Positions 7,880-16,958 of a DNA stretch of 64,000 bases are shown piece by piece (the first letter of the stretch is position 1; the number at the start of each line of letters is the position of its first letter). Location of the stretch: contig VBAC01000001.1 of NCBI GenBank assembly GCA_005883305.1, positions 2,294,001-2,358,000 of the forward strand, read 5' to 3'. The translations under genes and the position numbers were made by a program. The notes beneath the pieces were generated by a model. The model was not told where the DNA came from. It worked only from the letters and a program-made list of their open reading frames with translations, and made no database searches. Source of the stretch: Alphaproteobacteria bacterium (lineage in GTDB: Bacteria > Pseudomonadota > Alphaproteobacteria > Sphingomonadales > Sphingomonadaceae).

Positions 7880-8440
7880 GTGGAGGCCCTCCTCACAAGC
7901 TTCGTCGCCGCCTTCCTCGCGGAATGGGGCGACCGCACCCAGCTCATCGTCGCCCTCCTCGCCGCCACCACCCGCCGCCCTCTGCAGGTTTTCCTCGGCC
8001 TCGCTTTCGCCGCCCTGCTCAGCAATGCGGTGGCCGCGGCCGCCGGAATCTGGGTCGCCGAAACCCTGACCATCCGCGCGATGACGATGATGACCGCGCT
8101 CGCGCTCCTCGTCGCGGGCATTTCCGGCCTGATCCCGAAAAAGGCGAAGGAAAGCGCCGCCCCGCGCTGGGCGCTGCCCGCCGCCTTCATCCTCTGCCTC
8201 GCCGCCGAGATGGGCGACCGCACCCAGTTCCTCACCTTCGCTCTGGCCGGCCGCTACGACAGCGCGCCCCTTGCCGCCGCCGGGGCCACCGCCGGGATGC
8301 TTGCCGCCTGCCTGCCCGCATTGGCGCTTGGCGAGCGCTTCCGGGAAGTCCTGCCTCTGCGCGCGATCCGCTATTCCGGCGCGGCCTTGTTCCTGGTCAC
8401 GGGCTTCATCGTCGCGGTCAAGGCGCTGCAGATCGCCTGA
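7880..8440 (+). CDS. TMEM165/GDT1 (UPF0016) family cation transporter
   Basis: 186 residues from a GTG (VEALLTSFVAAFLAEWGD). It has two inverted halves, each with the family motif E-x-G-D-[KR]-T: EWGDRT near residue 14 and EMGDRT in the second half. About six transmembrane segments are visible, and a cytoplasmic KKAKESAAPR loop separates the halves. GDT1 proteins export Mn2+ or Ca2+ against H+; bacterial members (MneA, Mnx) are Mn exporters. A Mn role is inferred from the family. Longer in-frame readings upstream overlap the hypothetical gene and are rejected. Confidence 0.9.
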   Translation: MEALLTSFVAAFLAEWGDRTQLIVALLAATTRRPLQVFLGLAFAALLSNAVAAAAGIWVAETLTIRAMTMMTALALLVAGISGLIPKKAKESAAPRWALPAAFILCLAAEMGDRTQFLTFALAGRYDSAPLAAAGATAGMLAACLPALALGERFREVLPLRAIRYSGAALFLVTGFIVAVKALQIA

Positions 8441-8490
8441 CCGGCTTCGCTTGACAGCGAACTGCTTGGCGCCTCCTTCGTTGCATTGCC

Positions 8491-10083
8491 ATGCGCGATT
8501 TCTCGCAGCTCCTTGATGCGCTCGTTTACACCCGCTCGCGCAACGGGAAGCTCAAGCTCATCGGCGACTATCTGCGCCGAACGCCCGATCCCGACCGCGG
8601 CTACGCGCTTGCGGCGCTGACCGGCGAGCTCAACCTCCCCGCCGTGAAGCCCGCCGCGATCCGCGCCATCGCCGAGGAGCGGGTCGATCCCGTGCTTCTG
8701 CACATGAGCCGGGACTATGTCGGGGACATGGCGGAGACCGTGTCGCTGCTCTGGCCGAAGCGGGAGAGCGAGACGGCCGAGCTCGACGACGGCACGCTGA
8801 GGCTGTCGAACGTGGTCGAGCGGCTCGCCTCGCTGGGCCGGGCCGAGGCGCCGGGCGCGCTCGCTTCGATGCTCGACCATCTCGATGCCTCGGGCCGCTT
8901 CGCCCTGCTCAAGCTCGCCACCGGGGCGCTACGCATCGGCATCTCCGCCCGGCTCGCCAAGGTGGCGCTGGCCGAGGCGTTCGGGCTCGACGTCGATGCA
9001 GTGGAGGAGGTCTGGCACGGCATCGGCCCGCCTTATGCGGCGATCTTCGACTGGGCCGAGGGCCGCGCCGGCCAGCCGACGGCGAAGGACGTGCCGGTTT
9101 TCCGCCCGTTCATGCTCGCCCATCCGCTCGATGAGGCGCGAGTTTCGATGGACGACTATCTCGCGGAGTGGAAATGGGACGGGATACGCGTCCAGCTCGT
9201 TCACGCCGGCGGCGAGACGCGGCTCTACAGCCGCGCCGGCGACGACATTACCGGAAGCTTCCCCGACGTCGCCGAGGCCTTCGCCGAGCCGGGCGTGCTC
9301 GACGGCGAACTGCTGGTGAAGGGCGCGTTTCAGGGCGGCGAGGCGGCGAGCTTCAACGCGCTCCAGCAAAGGCTCGGGCGCAAGGCCGTTTCCGCAAAGA
9401 TGCTCGGCGACTATCCGGCCTTCGTCCGGCTTTACGACATCTTGTTCGACGGCGCGGAGGATTTGCGGGCGCTGCCGCTGGTCGAGCGAAGGCCGAGGCT
9501 GGAAGCGTTCGCCGCCCGGCTCGATCCGGAGCGTTTCGACGTTTCGGCGCTGATCGGGGCGGAGAGCTTCGAGGCGCTGGAGGAAATCCGTGCGGGCGCC
9601 CGCGACGCCTCGATCGAGGGCGTCATGCTCAAGCGCCGCGACAGCCCCTATGTCGGCGGCCGCAAGACGGGCCTGTGGTACAAATGGAAGCGCGATCCGC
9701 TCGTCGCCGATTGCGTGCTGATGTACGCGGCGCGCGGCAGCGGCAAGCGCTCGTCCTACTATTCCGATTACACGTTCGGTTGCTGGACCGGGGAGGGCGG
9801 CGGCGAGCTGCTGCCGGTGGGCAAGGCCTATTTCGGCTTCACCGACGAGGAGCTGAAATGGCTCGACCGCTTCGTGCGCAACCACACGATCGGCCGCTTC
9901 GGCCCGGTGCGCGAGGTGGAGAAGACGCTGGTTCTCGAAGTCGCCTTCGACTCGATCCACCTGTCCAAGCGTCACAAATCCGGCCTCGCCATGCGCTTCC
10001 CGCGAATCTCGCGAATCCGGACGGACAAGCCGGCGGCGGAGGCCGACACGATCGAGACGCTAAAGCGGATGGTGACGTCATGA
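8491..10083 (+). CDS. ATP-dependent DNA ligase (cisplatin damage response type)
   Basis: 530 residues. The N-terminal DNA-binding domain (1-205) begins MRDFSQLLDALVYTRSRNGK. The adenylation domain has its nucleophile K228 in EWKWDGIRVQ (motif I, KxDG) and motif IIIa near LYDILFDG. Motif IV is EGVMLKRRDSPY, and motif V is around LWYKWKRDP. The OB-fold follows, ending at KRMVTS. The family usually sits with a ligase-associated exonuclease, a DEXH helicase and a phosphoesterase, and acts in crosslink or end repair. Here none of these partners is adjacent: a GDT1 gene is upstream, and repeats and a hypothetical follow. Confidence 0.95.
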   Translation: MRDFSQLLDALVYTRSRNGKLKLIGDYLRRTPDPDRGYALAALTGELNLPAVKPAAIRAIAEERVDPVLLHMSRDYVGDMAETVSLLWPKRESETAELDDGTLRLSNVVERLASLGRAEAPGALASMLDHLDASGRFALLKLATGALRIGISARLAKVALAEAFGLDVDAVEEVWHGIGPPYAAIFDWAEGRAGQPTAKDVPVFRPFMLAHPLDEARVSMDDYLAEWKWDGIRVQLVHAGGETRLYSRAGDDITGSFPDVAEAFAEPGVLDGELLVKGAFQGGEAASFNALQQRLGRKAVSAKMLGDYPAFVRLYDILFDGAEDLRALPLVERRPRLEAFAARLDPERFDVSALIGAESFEALEEIRAGARDASIEGVMLKRRDSPYVGGRKTGLWYKWKRDPLVADCVLMYAARGSGKRSSYYSDYTFGCWTGEGGGELLPVGKAYFGFTDEELKWLDRFVRNHTIGRFGPVREVEKTLVLEVAFDSIHLSKRHKSGLAMRFPRISRIRTDKPAAEADTIETLKRMVTS

Positions 10084-10093
10084 GCCCGCAAAG

Positions 10094-10195
10094 CCCTCTC
10101 CCATGGGGAGAGGGTTGGGTGAGGGGATCGGGATTCCGTGAGTGCGTGCCGACGCCGCAGCCCCTAACCCCAGCCCTCTCCCCATGGGAGAGAGA
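10094..10195. repeat. Inverted pair of a palindromic repeat (family A, copy 1)
   Basis: The left arm contains ccctctcccatggggagagg followed by gttgggtgagggg. The right arm contains cccctaaccccagccctc then tccccatgggagag. The arms are inverted copies of each other, about 35 bases apart. The same structure occurs at 41122-41221. It fills the space between the ligase gene and the 3' end of the next gene. Confidence 0.85.
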
Positions 10196-10224
10196 GCTAT
10201 GTCAGTGCGCGAACGGAGATTTGG

Positions 10225-10569
10225 TCAGACCGTCGGCCGCCGGTGCGGCTGGGCCAGTTGCCGGCCGATCGCTCTGAAATCCCGGCCCCCGGCCTGCATG
10301 GCATCGCCGCAGCGGCGCAGCAGCGAATCGCGCTCCGAGGTCCGCGGCGCGGCGAGCCCGGCCGGGTCGAAGCCCGGCGCTGCCGCGTCGATCCGGCCGA
10401 GGAAATATTGCGCCGCCACCCGGCCGAGGGACCGGACCCGGGGGTCGTCCTCCTCGGCGAGCTGGGCCATCAGGCCGAAGCACCTCTGGTCGAGCGCCGT
10501 TGCGGCGTCTGCGGCCGGTGCGGAGGGCGAGGCGGCTGCGAGAACAACCGCGATGAGCACGCTTTCCAT
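10225..10569 (-). CDS. Small exported hypothetical protein
   Basis: 114 residues from the ATG at 10569. It opens with a signal peptide (MESVLIAVVLAAASPSAPAAD), then ALDQRCFGLMAQLAEEDDPRVR and a helical body with a second Cys in SLLRRCGDAMQ. The two Cys could form a disulfide in the periplasm. I recognise no named family. Longer in-frame starts (10662) would put the hydrophobic signal 30 residues into the protein, so they are rejected. It is oriented against the ligase gene. Confidence 0.65.
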   Translation of the reverse strand: MESVLIAVVLAAASPSAPAADAATALDQRCFGLMAQLAEEDDPRVRSLGRVAAQYFLGRIDAAAPGFDPAGLAAPRTSERDSLLRRCGDAMQAGGRDFRAIGRQLAQPHRRPTV

Positions 10570-10655
10570 GCCGTTCTTGGTAAACGGCAAAGGTGGACGG
10601 CTCCTCGCCGGAATTGGTTTACGGCGCGCTAAGCATGAAAAAGGCGGCGGCGCCC

Positions 10656-10776
10656 AGACCATGATCGTCTCAGGCCGATCGGCCTGAGGCGTGAATCATG
10701 GTCTCGCTATATCTGGAGCCTGATTCACGCCTCAAGTGAACCGCGGAATAGCGGTTCACTTAAGACGATCAGGCTC
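10656..10776. repeat. Double stem-loop intergenic repeat
   Basis: agaccatgat (10656-10665) pairs with atcatggtct (10695-10704), enclosing the palindrome caggccgatcggcctg (10671-10686). Then gagcctgat (10716-10724) pairs with atcaggctc (10768-10776), enclosing gtgaaccgc (10736-10744) with gcggttcac (10751-10759). It lies between the exported hypothetical and the 3' end of the cold-shock gene. It may stop minus-strand transcripts from the latter, but no T-run is visible. Confidence 0.7.
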
Positions 10777-10812
10777 TTGGCGCCGCCGCCCGATTCAACC
10801 GGCAACCTGTGG

Positions 10813-11580
10813 TTACTGGATCGGGACCAGGTTGACCGCCGCGGTCTTGCCGCGCCGGTCGACCTCGAGCTCGAATTCGATCCGGTCGCCCTCGTTGAGC
10901 GAGATCATTCCGGCGCGCTCGACCGCCGAGATGTGGACGAACGCGTCGGGCTGGCCGTCGTCGCGGGTGATGAAGCCGAAGCCCTTCGTCGCGTTGAAGA
11001 ACTTGACCGTTCCCGAAGCCTTCTCGCCGGTCAGCTCGCGCTGCGGCCCGCGCTCGCGCGGAGGCCCGCGGTCCTCGACCGGGAGCGGATCGCCCTCGAT
11101 CTTGAGGTCCGTCGCCGAAACTCGTCCGCCGCGATCGACGAGGGTGAATTCGAGCGGCTGGCCTTCGGCGAGGCCGGTCAGGCCCGCCTGCTCGACAGCG
11201 CTGATGTGCACGAACACGTCCTCGCCGCCATCGTCGCGGACGATGAAGCCGAAGCCTTTCTGGCCGTTGAAGAACTTCACGACGCCCTTGGCCTCGCCGA
11301 CGACCTGCGGGGGCATGCCTCCGCCACCGCCGCCGCCGCCGCGGAACCCGCCGCCGCCACCGCCGCCGAAGCCGCCGCCACCGCCGCCGCGGTAGCCACC
11401 GCCGCCGCCGCCGCCGAAGCGATCACCGCCGCCGCCATAACCGCCGCCGCCGCCAAAGCGGTCGCCGCCGCCAAAGCCGCCTCGTTCCTGTCCGCCGCTG
11501 AAATTGTCGTCGCCGAAGCCGTCGCGCTTGTCTCTGCCGCGCCCGCCGCGCTCGCCGCGGCGCCCTTTATCGAAACCCAT
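10813..11580 (-). CDS. Double cold-shock-domain protein with glycine-rich N-terminus
   Basis: 255 residues. Residues 1-90 are a basic, glycine-rich low-complexity region: a KGRRGERGGRGR start, then long runs of Gly with RFGG, YGG and FRGG units. Cold-shock domain 1 (about 93-160) has the RNA-binding motifs KGFGFI and VFVHIS. Domain 2 (about 190-255) has KFFNATKGFGFI and AFVHIS. A charged linker PVEDRGPPRERGPQRE joins them. CSD proteins bind single-stranded RNA/DNA and melt RNA structure. Two CSDs in one chain are common in sphingomonads and Caulobacter; the RGG-like N-terminus is the unusual part. The start is the first Met, and no other start fits. Confidence 0.9.
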   Translation of the reverse strand: MGFDKGRRGERGGRGRDKRDGFGDDNFSGGQERGGFGGGDRFGGGGGYGGGGDRFGGGGGGGYRGGGGGGFGGGGGGGFRGGGGGGGGMPPQVVGEAKGVVKFFNGQKGFGFIVRDDGGEDVFVHISAVEQAGLTGLAEGQPLEFTLVDRGGRVSATDLKIEGDPLPVEDRGPPRERGPQRELTGEKASGTVKFFNATKGFGFITRDDGQPDAFVHISAVERAGMISLNEGDRIEFELEVDRRGKTAAVNLVPIQ

Positions 11581-11798
11581 CTCGTTCAGTTACTTTCGTA
11601 CGCCCGTCCCCTGTCTAAAACCACCGCGCCGGGCAAAGCGCGCAACGGCCTTCGCGCCGTCTGTCGGCGCGCTGGCGACTCACATAGCGGAAAAAATCGA
11701 GCCCCGCGAGCGCTTTTGGCTGTGGATTGTTTTGCCGCGATTGCCCCGGCGCCGCCCTTCGTGCCATGCGCTTCCGACGCCATGAACAGGGAGCACCC

Positions 11799-12581
11799 AT
11801 GATCGACGCCCTTGCCATTTTCGCCCACCCCGAAGCCTGGGTCGCGCTCGCCACCCTGGTCGTGCTCGAAGTGGTGCTCGGAATCGACAACCTGATCTTC
11901 GTCTCGATCCTGTCGAACAAGCTGCCCGAAAAGATGCGGGCCAAGGCGCGCCGGCTGGGCATCGGCCTGGCCCTGGTCATGCGCCTCGTCCTCCTTTCGG
12001 GAATCGCCTGGCTGGTCGGGCTGACCGCGCCGGTGTTCGATCTCGGAATCACCGGGCCGATCGGCGCGCACGGGGAGCCGGGCTTCGAGACCGCCTTTTC
12101 CTGGCGCGACCTGATCCTGATGGCCGGCGGGCTGTTCCTGATCTGGAAGGCGACCAAGGAGATCCATCACAACGTCTCGCCCGGCCCCGAGGACGACCTG
12201 TTCGACACGTCGCGCAAGACGATGGGCTTCAGCGCGGCGATCGTCCAGATCCTCGCGCTCGATCTCGTCTTCTCGATCGATTCGATCCTCACCGCCGTTG
12301 GAATGACCGAGCATCTGCCGATCATGATCGCCGCCGTTCTGATCGCGGTCGGGGTGATGATGCTCGCCGCCAATCCCGTCGCCGACTTCATCAATCGCAA
12401 CCCGACGGTGGTCATGCTCGCGCTCGGATTCCTGTTGATGATCGGCACCGTGCTGATCGCCGACGGCTTCGGCATCCACGTGCCCAAGGGCTATATCTAC
12501 GCCGCGATGGCCTTCTCCGCGGTGGTCGAGGGCCTCAACATGTGGGCGCGCCGGGCGAGGGAGCGGAGGCGAAGCCATTGA
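11799..12581 (+). CDS. TerC family integral membrane protein
   Basis: 260 residues, about seven transmembrane segments. It has the TerC signatures [20 protein letters not shown] near residues 22-41 and [19 protein letters not shown] near 150-168, each with the intramembrane Asp of the family (GIDN, SIDS). TerC proteins are linked to tellurite resistance and, more recently, to Mn2+ handling and metalation of exported proteins. It ends in a basic tail ([10 protein letters not shown]). An in-frame start at 11727 is rejected because it adds a non-hydrophobic leader; ATG 11799 is preceded by agggagcaccc. Confidence 0.92.
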   Translation: MIDALAIFAHPEAWVALATLVVLEVVLGIDNLIFVSILSNKLPEKMRAKARRLGIGLALVMRLVLLSGIAWLVGLTAPVFDLGITGPIGAHGEPGFETAFSWRDLILMAGGLFLIWKATKEIHHNVSPGPEDDLFDTSRKTMGFSAAIVQILALDLVFSIDSILTAVGMTEHLPIMIAAVLIAVGVMMLAANPVADFINRNPTVVMLALGFLLMIGTVLIADGFGIHVPKGYIYAAMAFSAVVEGLNMWARRARERRRSH

Positions 12582-12612
12582 GCGTTAAGGCCCCAGCGCC
12601 TATGCGGTCCCC

Positions 12613-13230
12613 ATGACCGTTCATTTCCACGAAGAGGACCTGCCCGAAGGCGTGCTCGCCCCGGGCGCCGTCGCCGTCGACACCGAGACGATGGGCCTTC
12701 AGCTCGGCCGCGACCGGCTCTGCGTGGTCCAGATCTCCGACGGAAGCGGCGACGAGCATCTCGTCCGCTTCGGCCCCGGCAGCGCCTATGACGCGCCGGT
12801 CCTGAAGGCCGTGCTCGCCGATCCGGCGCGGCTCAAACTCTACCATTTCGCCCGCTTCGATCTCGCCTCGATCCGCGCCTATCTCGGCGTGATGGCCGCG
12901 CCTTGCTATTGCACCAAGACGGCCTCGCGCCTGATCCGCACCTATACCGACCGGCACGGGCTCAAGGACCTCGTCAAGGAGGTGCTCGGCCAGGAAATTT
13001 CCAAGCAGCAGCAGAGCTCCGACTGGGGCGCGCCGGAGCTTAGCGACGCCCAGAAGGACTATGCCGCGTCCGACGTCCGCTATCTGCACGCGCTCAGGGA
13101 GAAGCTCGACGAGCGCCTCGCGCGCGAGGGCCGCACCCAGATCGCCCAGGCCTGCTTCGATTTCCTGCCCCACCGCGCCCTGCTCGATCTGGCCGGCTGG
13201 GCCGAGCAGGACATCTTCGCCCATGTCTAG
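12613..13230 (+). CDS. Ribonuclease D-like 3'-5' exonuclease, single domain
   Basis: 205 residues. A DEDD-y exonuclease with D23-T-E25 (VAVDTETMGL) as ExoI. ExoII is near LYHFARFDLASIR. ExoIII is in DYAASDVRYLHAL, with the Tyr/Asp arrangement of the DEDDy group. Canonical RNase D has one or two HRDC domains after the nuclease (about 375 residues); they are absent here, as is common in alphaproteobacteria. Expected role: trimming of structured RNA 3' ends. It overlaps lptC by eight bases, so it heads the lpt operon. Confidence 0.88.
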   Translation: MTVHFHEEDLPEGVLAPGAVAVDTETMGLQLGRDRLCVVQISDGSGDEHLVRFGPGSAYDAPVLKAVLADPARLKLYHFARFDLASIRAYLGVMAAPCYCTKTASRLIRTYTDRHGLKDLVKEVLGQEISKQQQSSDWGAPELSDAQKDYAASDVRYLHALREKLDERLAREGRTQIAQACFDFLPHRALLDLAGWAEQDIFAHV

Positions 13231-13870
13231 GCTCGCCGAGGCGGAGCGGCGGGAAAAGCGCCGCTGGGCGGTCCCGGGCGGCAGCCACGACAAGGTGGTC
13301 AAGGCGCTGAAGCTCGGCCTTCCGGCCCTGATCGGCGTGATTCTCGCCTTCCTCTTCTTCTCTCCGCTGGAGGACAAGCAGGAGGTCAGCTTCCTGCTCA
13401 AGAAGGAAGAGGTCGAAAAGGCGCCCGAGCGACTGCGGGTCGCCGCCGCCCAGTACCGCGGCCAGGACGATTCCGGCCGCCCCTTCGTTCTCAACGCGCG
13501 CTCGGCGCTTCAGGAGCGGTCGTCGAACCCGGTGGTCGAGATCGCCGACATGAACGCCCAGATCCAGCTCGACACCGGCCCGGCGCGGCTCGAGGCCGGG
13601 CATGCGCGCTACAATATGGACAGCGATCACGTGCAGGTCGTCGGGCCGATCCGGCTGACCGCCGCCGACGGCTACCGGATGGGCACCCACGATGTGGACG
13701 TCGACCTTCGCCGCCAGCAGCTCGTCAGCCGCGGCCGGGTCCAGGGACAGATGCCGATGGGCCAGTTCAGCGCCGACCAGCTGCAGGTGAACCTGCCCGA
13801 CCGGCGAGTCGTCCTCAACGGGCGCGCGCGCTTGCATATTGTCCAGGGGGGCCTCAGATCGGGACGATGA
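13223..13870 (+). CDS. lptC: LPS export protein LptC
   Basis: 215 residues from the ATG at 13223. A short cytoplasmic basic segment, one membrane anchor (about residues 27-46, LGLPALIGVILAFLFF), then a periplasmic beta-jellyroll domain with repeats such as NARSALQERSSNPVVEIADMNAQIQLDTG. LptC links the LptB2FG ABC transporter to LptA in the transenvelope bridge. The gene order LptC-LptA-LptB supports the call, since sequence conservation of LptC is low. It overlaps lptA as ATGA (13867-13870). Confidence 0.88.
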   Translation: MSRLAEAERREKRRWAVPGGSHDKVVKALKLGLPALIGVILAFLFFSPLEDKQEVSFLLKKEEVEKAPERLRVAAAQYRGQDDSGRPFVLNARSALQERSSNPVVEIADMNAQIQLDTGPARLEAGHARYNMDSDHVQVVGPIRLTAADGYRMGTHDVDVDLRRQQLVSRGRVQGQMPMGQFSADQLQVNLPDRRVVLNGRARLHIVQGGLRSGR

Positions 13871-14355
13871 AACGCCTACTCGCTCTTATCCCCTTGCTCG
13901 CCGTAGCGCCCGCTCTCGGCCAGAGCGGCTCCGCCCTCAAGGGCCACGACAGCGCCGCGCCGGTCGACGTCGGCGCCGACCGGATCGAAGTGCAGGATCG
14001 GGCCAATCGCGCCATCTTCTCGGGCAACGTGCAGGCCCGCCAGGGCAATATGACCTTGAGCTCGTCGCGGCTGACCGTGGTCTACGCCAATGGCGACGAC
14101 GTCCAGATCCAGCGGCTCGAGGCGACCGGCGGCGTCACCTTGCGCACGCCGACTGAGACGGCGCGGAGCCAATATGCGATCTACGATCTCCCGCGCGGAA
14201 TCGTGACGATGATCGGGGGGGTCAATCTCGACCAGGGCTCGAACCACGTCCAGGGCGGCCGCCTCGTGCTCGATCTCGACACGCACCGGGCGGTGCTCGA
14301 CGGCGGCGGCCGGGTCACGGGGCGCTTCACCGTGCCGCGGCGCCAGGGCAACTGA
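13867..14355 (+). CDS. lptA: LPS transport periplasmic protein LptA
   Basis: 162 residues: signal peptide (MKRLLALIPLLAVAPALGQS), then an OstA-like jellyroll domain. It opens with the typical VDVGADRIEVQDRANRAIFSGNV, followed by LSSSRLTVVY and a series of short beta strands. It ends VTGRFTVPRRQGN. LptA polymerises head to tail across the periplasm to carry LPS to LptD. It is coupled to lptC by ATGA, and lptB follows after 86 bases. Confidence 0.93.
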   Translation: MKRLLALIPLLAVAPALGQSGSALKGHDSAAPVDVGADRIEVQDRANRAIFSGNVQARQGNMTLSSSRLTVVYANGDDVQIQRLEATGGVTLRTPTETARSQYAIYDLPRGIVTMIGGVNLDQGSNHVQGGRLVLDLDTHRAVLDGGGRVTGRFTVPRRQGN

Positions 14356-14441
14356 CCGCCGAAAACCGTCCATGCACAAAGCTTGCCAGTTGTGAGCCCG
14401 CGCCCGATCGCCTAACGAGGCCAAGGGGATAGCCACACGCC

Positions 14442-15221
<780 letters not shown>

Positions 15222-15239
15222 GCCGGTCAACCCGTCCTT

Positions 15240-15322
15240 CGTCATTCCCGCGAAAGCGGGAATTCAGCTTCTTGTGCGAGCCGGAGGAAGTAAGCTGGAC
15301 CCCCGCTTCCGCGGGGGTGGCG
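15240..15322. repeat. REP/BIME-like inverted pair forming the rpoN leader
   Basis: The left arm is gtcattcccgcgaaagcggg followed by aattcag (15240-15267). The right arm is ctggacccccgcttccgcgg followed by gggtggcg (15295-15322). Each arm is itself palindromic and the two are inverted with respect to each other. The right arm ends within a few bases of the rpoN ribosome-binding region. Confidence 0.8.
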
Positions 15323-15333
15323 GGGTAGGGATC

Positions 15334-16827
15334 ATGGCCCTCGGTCCGCGCCTCGACCTCAGGCAATCCCAGTCGCTGGTGATGACTCCGCAGCTGCAGC
15401 AGGCGATCCGCCTGCTCGCGCTCAGCAACCTCGAGGTCGAGACGTTCATCGCCGAGGAGATCGAGAAGAACCCGCTGCTCGAGGCCGGGGCGGTCGAAAG
15501 CGAGCCGGCGCCGGAATCCGCCGCGGAGGGCGAGGATTTCGATGCCGAGCCGGCGCTCCCCGAGATCGATTCGGGGGGCGGCGACTCGGCGCTCGACATC
15601 GACGCCAACAGCGAGGACTTTCACCAGGACAGCGCGGCCGATACCATGCAGGGGCCGTCGGGGGGGCTCGGCCTCAACGACATCGGCGGCGGCGGCGGGT
15701 TCGAGGACGGCCCGGATTTCGACAGCTTCGAGGGCGCGCAGCTTTCGCTTCACGACCACCTCAAGCGCCAGGCCGGCGAGCTTCTTTCGGGCGCCGATCT
15801 GATCGTCGCCCATCACCTGATCGACCAGATCGAGGCGACCGGCTACCTGCTCGTTCCCTTGCTCGATATCGCCCAACGCCTCGGCCACCCCCATAGCGAG
15901 GTCGAGCGCGTGCTTGGCGTCGTCCAGACCTTCGATCCCGCGGGCATCGGCGCGCGCAGCCTTGCCGAATGCCTCGCGCTCCAGGCCAGGGATGCCAATC
16001 GCTACGATCCGGCGATGGCGCGGCTGATCGACAATCTCGATTATCTCGCGAAGGGCAATGTCGCCGCGCTGAAGCGAATCTGCGGAGTCGACGACGAGGA
16101 CATGGCGGACATGATCCGCGAGCTTCGCGCCTACGATCCCAAGCCCGGCTGCCGGTTCATGACCGCAGACCGGGTCAACACGATCGTCCCCGACGTAATC
16201 GTCACGCGCCGCGGCGGCGGCTGGGGGGTCGAGCTCAACAGCGCCACGCTTCCGCGCCTGCTCGTCAACCGCAGCTATTATAACGAGCTCTCGTCCGGCC
16301 CGCAGGACCGCCAGTCCAAGGCGTGGCTCAACGAATGCCTGCAAAGCGCCAACTGGCTGATGAAGGCGCTCGACCAGCGCGCCCGGACGATCGTCAAGGT
16401 GGCGAGCGAGATCGTGACGCAACAGGAGGGCTTCTTCCGCCACGGCGTCTCGCAGCTGAAGCCGCTGACGCTGCGGGCTATCGCCGAGACCGTCGGAATG
16501 CACGAATCGACGATCAGCCGGGTCACTTCGAACAAATATCTGTCGTGCGACCGCGGCCTCTACGAGCTCAAATATTTCTTCACCAGCGGCATCCAGAGCA
16601 ACGACGGCGGCGACGCGGCTTCCTCGGAAGCGGTGAAGAGCCGAATCAAGGCGCTGATCTCGGCCGAGGATGCCGACCGTATCCTCTCCGATGACCAGCT
16701 CGTCGAGATGCTGAGGCAGGAGGGATTCGACATCGCCCGGCGCACGGTTGCCAAATATCGCGAGGCGATCGGCTTCGGCTCGTCGGTCCAGCGCCGCCGG
16801 CAGAAGGCGCTCGGACGCGCCGCTTGA
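15334..16827 (+). CDS. rpoN: RNA polymerase sigma-54 factor
   Basis: 497 residues from the ATG at 15334 (MALGPRLDLRQSQSL). The N-terminal activator-interacting region has MTPQLQQAIRLLALSNLE and IEKNPLLE. An acidic Gly/Asp-rich region II spans about 50-130. The core-binding domain follows, and the HTH has ETVGMHESTISRVTSNKY. The C-terminal RpoN box is ARRTVAKYRE, then a basic tail. It directs transcription from -24/-12 promoters with enhancer-binding ATPases. Earlier in-frame starts read through the repeat at 15240-15322 (VIPAKAG-type peptide) and are rejected. gggtaggg seven bases upstream is a plausible ribosome site. Confidence 0.95.
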   Translation: MALGPRLDLRQSQSLVMTPQLQQAIRLLALSNLEVETFIAEEIEKNPLLEAGAVESEPAPESAAEGEDFDAEPALPEIDSGGGDSALDIDANSEDFHQDSAADTMQGPSGGLGLNDIGGGGGFEDGPDFDSFEGAQLSLHDHLKRQAGELLSGADLIVAHHLIDQIEATGYLLVPLLDIAQRLGHPHSEVERVLGVVQTFDPAGIGARSLAECLALQARDANRYDPAMARLIDNLDYLAKGNVAALKRICGVDDEDMADMIRELRAYDPKPGCRFMTADRVNTIVPDVIVTRRGGGWGVELNSATLPRLLVNRSYYNELSSGPQDRQSKAWLNECLQSANWLMKALDQRARTIVKVASEIVTQQEGFFRHGVSQLKPLTLRAIAETVGMHESTISRVTSNKYLSCDRGLYELKYFFTSGIQSNDGGDAASSEAVKSRIKALISAEDADRILSDDQLVEMLRQEGFDIARRTVAKYREAIGFGSSVQRRRQKALGRAA

Positions 16828-16934
16828 GCCGGCAAGCGAAAAAGAGTAACGGTGCCGGAACATAAGATGCGTCCGCGAATTGTGCGTGCGGGTGTCTTAC
16901 GCAACATCCGGGGTGTCCGGGCTTGGCTTGGGCG

Positions 16935-16951
16935 CCCTCTTTTTGAGAGGG
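16935..16951 (+). promoter_or_regulatory. Hairpin covering the Shine-Dalgarno of the small lipoprotein gene
   Basis: ccctct (16935-16940) can pair with agaggg (16946-16951) over a ttttg loop. The right half is the purine-rich ribosome-binding segment of the gene starting at 16959. Pairing would hide it, so translation may depend on melting of the stem. Function is inference. Confidence 0.4.
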
Positions 16952-16958
16952 GATACAT

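Noticed and set aside
10777-11802. A 341-codon plus-strand ORF rich in Ala-Ala-Thr-Ala runs
   Set aside because: It is antisense to the Gly-rich cold-shock gene; the alanine runs are the complement of glycine codons.
16857-16890. A GGAAC element as an EcfG stress promoter for the lipoprotein gene
   Set aside because: No CGTT lies 16-18 bases downstream of ggaac (16857-16861); cgtg is found only after 23 bases.
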